Both the position numbers and the translations under genes were made by a program. Positions 58,132-64,000 of a stretch of DNA of 64,000 nt are shown here, one piece after another (position 1 is the stretch's first letter; every line of letters starts with the position of its first letter). The notes below the pieces were generated by a model, which had not been told where the DNA came from, searched no databases, and saw only the letters and a program-made list of their open reading frames with translations. Source of the stretch: Orientallactaga sibirica (taxonomy: Eukaryota; Chordata; Mammalia; Rodentia; Dipodidae); assembly GCA_036365145.1 (NCBI GenBank), contig JAEOAD010002232.1, positions 3,927,501 through 3,991,500 of the forward strand, in the 5' to 3' direction.

Positions 58132-58178
58132 TATCTGCCTCTATTGCTCAATAAATAAATATAAATTTTAAAAAAAAG
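58019..58178 (+). mobile_element. DIP-like SINE, internally deleted (1 of 3 in a row)
   Basis: 'ggggctg' jumps to 'cacaaggtagcacatgtg'; followed by an aaagtaaggtcc-type target copy. Confidence 0.85.
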
Positions 58179-58190
58179 TAAGGTCCCATA

Positions 58191-58373
58191 GGCTGGAGAG
58201 ATGGCTTAGTGGTTAAGATGCTTGCCTGTGAAGTCTTAAGAAAGCATGTTCAAATCTCTAGGTTCCACATAGCTAGACACAAAAGTGATGCAAGTGTGCA
58301 ATGCTGCACATGTGCACAAGAGGGTGCACACATCTGGAGTTTATTCACAGCAGCTGAAAAGCCCTGGCATGCC

Positions 58374-58420
<47 letters not shown>

Positions 58421-58465
58421 CCTCTCTCTCACTTTCTGTCTCTCTCTAAAATAAAATAATAAAAA
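58191..58465 (+). mobile_element. DIP-like SINE, intermediate length (2 of 3)
   Basis: Contains an extra 'gtgcaatgctgcacatgtgc' segment; bounded by aagtaagg(t) copies. Confidence 0.88.
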
Positions 58466-58477
58466 AGTAAGGTTCAG

Positions 58478-58738
58478 GGCTGGAGAGATGGCTTAGCGGT
58501 TAAGGAACCTGCCTCCTAAGCCTAAGAATGCCGGTTCCAATCTCCAGCAGTTCCAATCTCCAGGTCCCATGTTTAGCCAGATGCAGTGATGCAAGGGTGC
58601 AATGCCGCACTTGACCACAAGGGGGCGCACGCATCTGGAATTCATTCGCAGCAGCTGAGAGGCTGCTGGCACACCCATCTCTATCTGTCTTCCTCTCCCT
58701 CTCTCTCTGTCTGTCTCTGTGTCTCTCTCTCTCCAAAA
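58478..58738 (+). mobile_element. DIP-like SINE, long subfamily (3 of 3)
   Basis: 'gcaagggtgcaatgccgcac' block, plus a tandem 'gttccaatctccag' duplication at 58533-58562. Confidence 0.9.
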
Positions 58739-58748
58739 AAAGAAAAAA

Positions 58749-59249
58749 GTAAGGTCCTAAGGGAGAAATAGGATTAATATAAGTAGCTCAGGAAAGCTGA
58801 GGCACAAGTTCAGGAGTTTGGCCAGAACTAAAAGTCCCTAGCACAGAAAAATTGTGGCTGATTTGCTTCAGTTGCAGTTGGCTGCTTCTGCATTTGGCTT
58901 GCTTCTTTCCTTTTCCTTTTCCAGATAGACAATCACCCTGGGATACCTTCAAAAATACAGGTATAGACAGCCCAATATACTTACTTATAGCCCCAGAATC
59001 AGCCTTTCAAATGTGTCTCCATCTCCAAGGCTTACTCCTATCCCGATGGGTGGCTCTCTGTTTATAATAAAGTGTGGTGTTGATGTTGTCACTGCTTTAT
59101 GTGGTATTTATGTTGTCCTATATGATAAAGTCTGATGCATTCATCTTTTACCCGCCTTCTGAATTGTCTTGCAGTCTGGGGTGGTAATTCTTTACCATGC
59201 TCAGGACAAGGACTCTACCCAGCAAAGCTTGCAAGAGCTCTCCCCACTT
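58749..59249. other. Intergenic unique sequence
   Basis: Nothing recognised between the SINE triplet and the cofilin pseudogene. Confidence 0.5.
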
Positions 59250-59718
59250 CAGTCCCTAACTGGACCTGCTTCTATGAGTGTCCAAGATTGAGGTAAAAGG
59301 GCAGGAGCCAGCCTGCCCATGAAGGGATCATCTCCACAGCCCTCCATTTATACACACAACTAAACAGACAAGCAGAGACACTAATGTGGTTAGGAGTTGG
59401 CAGCATAGGACTAGGGAAGAACAGGTAAGGAGTAGAGATTGCCACTTAAAAAAAATCAGAACCATGAGGGACAGATGAAGGAAGAAGGTGTGGGGCAGGG
59501 GATTGCTTGGCAACCGGGGTAAAAGGATTTCCCTATCCATTCTGGGATGTCAGCGATATCTTCACCAATATGCAGCCTGTAGGCAGGGTGCTGGAGGTGA
59601 CTTGTCCTCCAGGAAGATGATGGCACTGCCCCCAGCTTCTCTGTCACAGGGTGCAGTGGACCTTGACCTCCTCGTAACAATTGGCTTACATTTCCTGCTT
59701 GGTTCTTGTCAGCTTCTT

Positions 59719-60095
59719 TTTTTTAAGATTTTATTTTTGCCGGGCGTGGTGGCGCACGCCTTTAATCCCAGTACTCGGGAGGCAGAGGTAGGAGGATCGC
59801 CATGAGTTCAAGGCCACCCTGAGACTACATAGTTAATTCCAGGTCAGCCTGGGCCAGAGTGAGACCCTACCTCGAAAAAAAAAAAAAAAAAAAAAAAAAA
59901 GATTTTATTTTTATTTGCTTATTTATTACAAACATAGAGAGAGAATGGGCACGCTAGGGCCTTTAGCCACTGCAGATGAACTGCGGATGCATGCACCACC
60001 ATGTGCATCTGATTTACGTGGGACCTGGAGAATCAAACCAAGGTCCTTAGGCTTTGCAGGCATATGCCTTAACCACTAAGCCATCTCTCCAGCCC
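59719..60095 (-). mobile_element. DIP-like SINE inserted in the cofilin pseudogene
   Basis: Exact 14-bp target duplication cttgtcagcttctt at 59705-59718 and 60096-60109. Its own tail was later hit by a B1. Confidence 0.94.
59739..59900 (+). mobile_element. B1 SINE nested in the DIP-like SINE
   Basis: 'agattttattttt' on both sides; close to consensus, so one of the youngest copies here. Confidence 0.94.
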
Positions 60096-60546
60096 CTTGT
60101 CAGCTTCTTGATGGCATCTTTTGAATGGGTACAGATCATTTTGCTGTTAAGGCATGCATATTCAAGGGATCAGAAGATCAACACCAGGTCTTCCTTCTTG
60201 CTGACCTTGGTCTCATAGTTTGAGTCATAGAGGGCACCATAACAGTACTTATCTGGCAGCATCTTGACAAGGGTAGACAGGGGTCACCCGTCACCCCCGT
60301 CACCTACCTGGGTCTCATTACCCTCATCCATGATCAAGTTCTTCTTGTCCTCACTCAGGCAGAAGGGCAACATCATCTTGGCTTCTCCTCGTCCTCTATC
60401 ATTGGTGACTTGCATACCTTCCAATCGCTGATCACCTTAATGACATCATCAGAGACAGTCACCCACACCAGAGGCTGCTGTGTTTCCAGAAGTGAAAGTG
60501 AGATGATGGGGAGAGAGTTACGGAAGGCCAGAGCTGCAGTAGCTTC

Positions 60547-61099
60547 TGCTGAGCCCCAACTCTATTCAATTATATATATTTGCTGTATTATCTTTAACCA
60601 TTTTGCTATGGATAAACATTGGGGTTGTTTTCACCTGTCACTGCTACAACTAGTGCTGCTGTGAATATTTGTGGCTATGTATTGAAGGCTTCTTTGATAT
60701 CTGTTAATATATATCTAAGGGTAGGATTTAGAAATAAGGTAATGCTAAGTTTTATTTTTTTTAATGCTTGACTTTTATTTATTTACTTGAGACAGAGAGA
60801 GGGGGAGAGAGAAAGAATGAGGGCCCAGGGTCTCTAGCCACTACAAATAAACTCCAGACACATGTGCCTCCAATTGTATCTGGCTTGTGTGGGTACTGGG
60901 GAATCCAACCTGGGTCCTTAGGCTTCACAGGGAAGCGCCTTAACTGCTAAACCATCTCTGCAGCCCAAGTTTTATTTGGTAAAGAACTAACACATCGTCT
61001 TCTACAATGGCTGCATGATATTTTACATTCCTACCAGCAATGTACAAGGGCTCCAGTTTCTCCATATCTTTACCAACGCTCAGTACTGTTTTGCTCACT

Positions 61100-61100
<1 letters not shown>
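60547..61100 (-). mobile_element. L1 fragment (ORF2 C-terminal region), first part
   Basis: 'taaacattggggttgttttc', 'agtgctgctgtgaatatttg' and 'tacattcctaccagcaatgt'; continues at 61662-62450 beyond a B4, a B1 and an LTR. Confidence 0.75.
60760..60965 (-). mobile_element. DIP-like SINE nested in L1
   Basis: 'aagttttattt' on both sides. Confidence 0.88.

Positions 61101-61146
<46 letters not shown>
61101..61146. repeat. (CT)n microsatellite
   Basis: About 23 units with one interruption. Confidence 0.95.
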
Positions 61147-61148
<2 letters not shown>

Positions 61149-61484
61149 GTATGTATGTGGTATGGTGTGATGTGTGATATGTGGTATATGCATATGTGTG
61201 TGCATGCAGAGACCCAAGGTGAACATCGGATAGCCTCTTATTGCTCATCTATGTATTTCCTTGAGACAGGCTCTCACCCTCAACCAGAGCTGATATCTGT
61301 CAGTGAGCCCAGAAATTTTCTGGTCTTGGCCTCCCCCTCCCCCTCTAAGCTGAGGTTATAGACATGCTGGGCTATACCCAGCTTTTTCCATGGGCTCTGG
61401 GGAATTGAACCTAGCCATGTCTGACCAGAGACCTTCATGCTTAAGTGGCAATGCTCTTAACCACTGAGTCATCTCCACAGCCCT
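61147..61484 (-). mobile_element. B4-like SINE
   Basis: TG-rich start, 'ttgagacaggctctcaccct', tRNA-like end 'ccactgagtcatctccacag'. Confidence 0.55.
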
Positions 61485-61489
61485 TGTCT

Positions 61490-61646
61490 TTTTTTTTTTT
61501 TTGGTTTTTCAAGGTAGGGTCTCACTCTGGTCCAGGCTGACCTGGAATTAGCTATGTAGTCTCAGGTGGCCTCGAACTCACAGCAATCCTCCTACCTCTG
61601 CCTCCCGAGTGCTGGGATTAAAGGCATGCGCCACCACGCCCGGCTA
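61490..61646 (-). mobile_element. B1 SINE with target duplication
   Basis: 'agcccttgtcttttt' on both sides. Confidence 0.93.
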
Positions 61647-61724
61647 GCCCTTGTCTTTTTGATAATTGTCACATCCTAGTCAAATGACATACTGTGTGGT
61701 TTTAATTTGCCTCTCCTTGATGAC

Positions 61725-62114
61725 TGTGGTAGTTTGAATATATGTCCCCCAATATATTCAGTGTTTTATTAGTTATAGTTTGCATCTGCAATCACCTTGC
61801 TAGAGGCAAGGTCACTGGGGGCCCAGTCTTAAGGTGTGGTGATGGTTTGATATTCCATTGTAAAGATATGCAAATGTGCCTAGCAGGAGTTCCTGAAGTA
61901 TGCTGTGTGACCTTTTGGCTGTAGTTTTGCTCTGTGTGCTGTGGTGGCTGGCTTGGCTTTGCTCTCTTGCCTCATCCTGTGGAAGGCAGGCCAGCTCCTT
62001 CTGCCATTATGGAACTTCCCCTGGATCTGTAAGCTTCAATAAATAATATACCTTCCTCCATAACTGTGCCTGGTCTGGAAGTTCATCTCAGCGAACCTGA
62101 AGCTGTCTGCTACA
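61725..62114 (+). mobile_element. MaLR-type solo LTR with 5-bp target duplication
   Basis: 390 bp, tgtggtagtttgaata...gtctgctaca, TG/CA bounded. ATGAC at 61720-61724 and 62115-62119. AATAAA near 62038, as expected in an LTR. No internal retroviral genes remain. Confidence 0.88.
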
Positions 62115-62204
62115 ATGACTCATGTCACACATGGCATTGTCTCATGTGTTTCTTAGCCACTGGACATATGTATCTTCTCTTGGAAAATGTACACTCAAGT
62201 CCGT

Positions 62205-62366
62205 CTTCTCTCTCTCTTTTTTTTTTTTTTTTTTTTTTGTATGTTTGCTTTTTTGCTTTGACATCTCACTACATAACTCAAATTGGCTTCAAATTCATGA
62301 AATCCCTGCCTCTATCTCCCTTAATACTGTGAATACAGGCAAGTGCCATCACAAGCAGCTGCCCAT
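62205..62366 (-). mobile_element. Old B1-like relic
   Basis: T run, 'gacatctcactacataactc', 'atactgtgaatacaggcaag'. Confidence 0.5.
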
Positions 62367-62651
62367 ATTTTAATTGGGTTATGTTTTTCTTATATAGTTA
62401 TAAGAGTTCTTTTTATTTTCTGGATATAAATTTCTCATCAGATACACGAAATGCAAAGCGCTGGTACATGCTATTGGTAAACTCATAGACACAGGAGGCA
62501 GATAGATTGATGGTTTCCATAGACTATGGGGAAAGAAAAAACTAGGGAGAAACTGCTCTGGGATGACAGAGTTTCCTTCGGAAATGATAGGTAGGGAGTG
62601 GCTTTTCAACATACTGAGGAAACTAAATGACATGAAATTATATTTTCTAAT

Positions 62652-62720
62652 TTTTTCAAAGTTTTATTTATTTATTTCTTCGAGAGAGTCAGAGAGAGAG
62701 AAAAAGAGAGAATGGGCTGG
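62652..62720 (-). mobile_element. DIP-like SINE 3' fragment
   Basis: Only the tail and GA-rich part up to 'gagagaatgggc' is present. Confidence 0.7.
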
Positions 62721-62844
62721 GTTACTTAATAAATCCCTGTCTAAAACAAGCAAATAACAAAAATAAACTTACCAAAATGCATGTATGACCTTCACAAAAC
62801 ATTTTAAAGAGAAGATTTTAAAAGCTGCGTAAATAGCATGAGCA

Positions 62845-63178
62845 TGTTAGCAGTTACTGTCTCATTGCTGGGACAAAACACCTGATCAGGAGCAGCTGAT
62901 GGGAGAAAAGGGTTTATTGTGGCTTACAGTCTTAAGGGAATACTTCATCATGGCATGGCAGAGCAGAGGTAGACCTCACATCAGACACATCAGCTGGGAG
63001 GTAAAGTGAGCTGGCCCTGAACACCCAGTAGTGCTGGACCAAGCTACCTCAGGTCTTTTCCCCAATGACACACCTCCTCCAGCAAGGCTTCACCTCCCAA
63101 AAGCTCTACCAGCTGGGAACTGACTATGAGGCTTAATCACAAACACATGAGGCCATGTCACATTCCAATTACCACAGC
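62845..63178 (-). mobile_element. MaLR-type solo LTR nested in L1
   Basis: 'ctcattgctgggacaaaaca', 'aatgacacacctcctccagc', 'ccaattaccaca'; agcatg-like sequence at both edges. Confidence 0.75.
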
Positions 63179-63336
63179 ATGGGTTGGAAAACTTGCACTT
63201 TTAAGATGTCAGTTATCCCCAAATGTATTTATAAACTTAATATAAGTTCAATCAAATTCCCAGCAAGGGTTTTGCAACAAATTGGAAAGCTAACTGTACA
63301 GCTTTTTTTGACAAATGCCAAGAATATACAAAACAT

Positions 63337-63545
63337 TTTTAAAGTTTTATTTATTTAGTTGAGAGAGAAAGGGAAAGAAGCCGATTAAAAAAAGAGAATG
63401 GGCAGGCCAAGGCCTCCAGCCACTGCAAACTCCAGACACATGTGCCACCTTGTACAGCTGGCTTATGCGGGTCCTGGGGAATTAACCCTGGGTTCTTTGG
63501 CTTTGCAGGCAAATGCCTTAGCCACTAAGCCATCTCTCCAGCCCC
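63337..63545 (-). mobile_element. DIP-like SINE nested in L1
   Basis: 'caaaacattttt' on both sides as target duplication. Confidence 0.9.
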
Positions 63546-63689
63546 AAAACATTTTTGAAGGAGAAGAGCAAGACTTCAGGAACTTACACTGCCAGATTTT
63601 CAAAACTTACTATAAAGATATAGCGAACATGACAGTGTATGGTATGGCTTAACTAACAAACACTTCATGTAACCAAACAAATACCCCTT

Positions 63690-63815
63690 AAATAAAGCAC
63701 TCCAGAAGCTGAGGCAGGAGATTTGCAATGAGTTCAAAGACAGTCTGAGCTACATAATGAGTCCCATGCCAGTCTGGAGTACAAAATGAAACTGTCTTTA
63801 CAAAACAAAATCTTA
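63690..63815 (+). mobile_element. Old B1-like SINE
   Basis: 'ccagaagctgaggcaggag' to 'gaaactgtctttacaaaac'. Confidence 0.65.
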
Positions 63816-63830
63816 GAAATAGAACACACA

Positions 63831-63992
63831 GGGCTGGAGAGATGACTTAGCAGTTAAGACACTTGCCTCTCCAGGTCCCACATAAGCCAGACACACAGTG
63901 ACACAAGCGCACAAGGTCGCACATGCACACAAGGGGGCACACACATCTGGCCCTGGAATGCCAATTCTCTCTCTCTCTCTCTTATAAAAAAG
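63831..63992 (+). mobile_element. DIP-like SINE, internally deleted
   Basis: Head present, then a gap to 'ctccaggtcccacataagcc'; intermediate-type 'cgcacaaggtcgcacatgca' block. Confidence 0.85.
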
Positions 63993-64000
63993 GCAATCCA

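Larger units (their letters stand above)
59250..60505 (-). pseudogene. CFL1: Cofilin-1 processed pseudogene, split by nested SINEs
   Basis: Read on the minus strand, 60505 to 60096 and then 59718 to 59250 follow the cofilin-1 mRNA from its 5' UTR ('cttctggaaac') through the coding region into the 3' UTR, without introns. Recognisable pieces are FCLSEDKKN, KMLPDK, YETK, SKKEDLV, SKDAIKKLT and YEEVK, then 3' UTR matches such as 'ttgtctgtttag' and 'tgtgtataaatgg'. It cannot encode cofilin: the start ATG is gone, the Trp codon after LVLIF is TGA (60170-60172), and there are several indels. It lies outside any exon, with no poly-A tract left at the 3' edge. The 3' UTR agreement favours CFL1 over CFL2 or destrin. 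A DIP-like SINE (59719-60095), itself holding a B1, interrupts it. Confidence 0.85.
61662..62450 (-). mobile_element. L1 fragment, second part
   Basis: 61662-61724 ('ggttttaatttgcctctcct'), 62115-62204 and 62367-62450 ('tctggatataaatttctcat') continue the antisense ORF2 across an LTR and a B1 relic. Confidence 0.75.
62740..63660 (+). mobile_element. L1 ORF2 fragment interrupted by an LTR and a SINE
   Basis: 62740-62844 ('aatgcatgtatgaccttcac'), 63179-63336 ('aatataagttcaatcaaatt') and 63546-63660 ('aggaacttacactgccagat') are successive ORF2 pieces. Confidence 0.75.

Noticed and set aside
61725..62114. Active retrovirus or LTR element
   Set aside because: Solo LTR only; no internal coding region, primer-binding site or second LTR nearby.
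62563..63660. Functional L1 reverse transcriptase gene
   Set aside because: ORF2 sequence is truncated, full of stops and interrupted by an LTR and a SINE.
1..64000. CRISPR array, operon, phage or other prokaryotic system
   Set aside because: Regular repeats are microsatellites or dispersed SINEs with A tails; introns, poly-A signals and retroelements show this is mammalian DNA.

Overview
This is mammalian nuclear DNA from a rodent, very probably a jerboa-type (dipodoid) species. Roughly a hundred short interspersed repeats are scattered over both strands. They are mainly 7SL-derived B1 elements ('gcctttaatcccagcac') and a tRNA-derived SINE that starts like mouse B2 ('gggctggagagatggct') but has a different body ('aagccagatgcacaa', 'ctggagttcgtttgcagtgg') and a CT-rich plus AAATAAAT tail. 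That combination matches what I recall of the DIP element, the B2-superfamily SINE of jerboas. The taxon is an inference. There are no operons, CRISPR arrays or other prokaryotic features. Almost all short open frames are SINE, L1 or microsatellite sequence.

One real gene is recognisable: the 3' end of a SKI-family transcriptional corepressor, called SKOR2 (SKOR1 is the alternative), on the + strand. Its last four coding exons are 11421-11486, 11867-11965, 31524-31591 and 40331-40393. All have consensus splice sites, and their phases chain without a break to encode the last ~97 residues: a coiled-coil segment, a conserved 'MKRELAYREEMVQQLQI' block and a tail ending in 'GAHLSKS'. The stop codon lies 3 nt before a strong splice donor. 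A terminal exon with an acceptor at 49075 and AATAAA signals at 49740 and 49842 probably carries the 3' UTR. The large N-terminal exon(s) lie upstream of the window.

Layout: 1-11420 is intron with scattered SINEs. 9776-12698 is free of young SINEs and holds two exons. 11966-31523 is a ~20 kb intron dense in SINEs, with a minus-strand L1 ORF2/3'UTR riddled with insertions (21130-23865) and a short plus-strand L1 3' end (30563-31048). 31592-40330 is an intron with decayed minus-strand coding-like sequence of unknown origin (34406-37230). 40397-49074 is the last intron, with polypurine tracts on either side of the last coding exon, nested B4/B1/L1 insertions and a diverged minisatellite. 49075-~49760 is the terminal exon. 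49761-64000 is downstream flank made of solo MaLR-type LTRs, L1 fragments, MIR/L2 relics and a cofilin-1 processed pseudogene (59250-60505, minus strand) split by nested SINEs.

I found no previously undescribed biological system. The most informative items are the SKOR2 3'-end structure with a possible alternative C terminus, the unidentified minus-strand relic, the cofilin pseudogene, and several insertion histories with readable target-site duplications.
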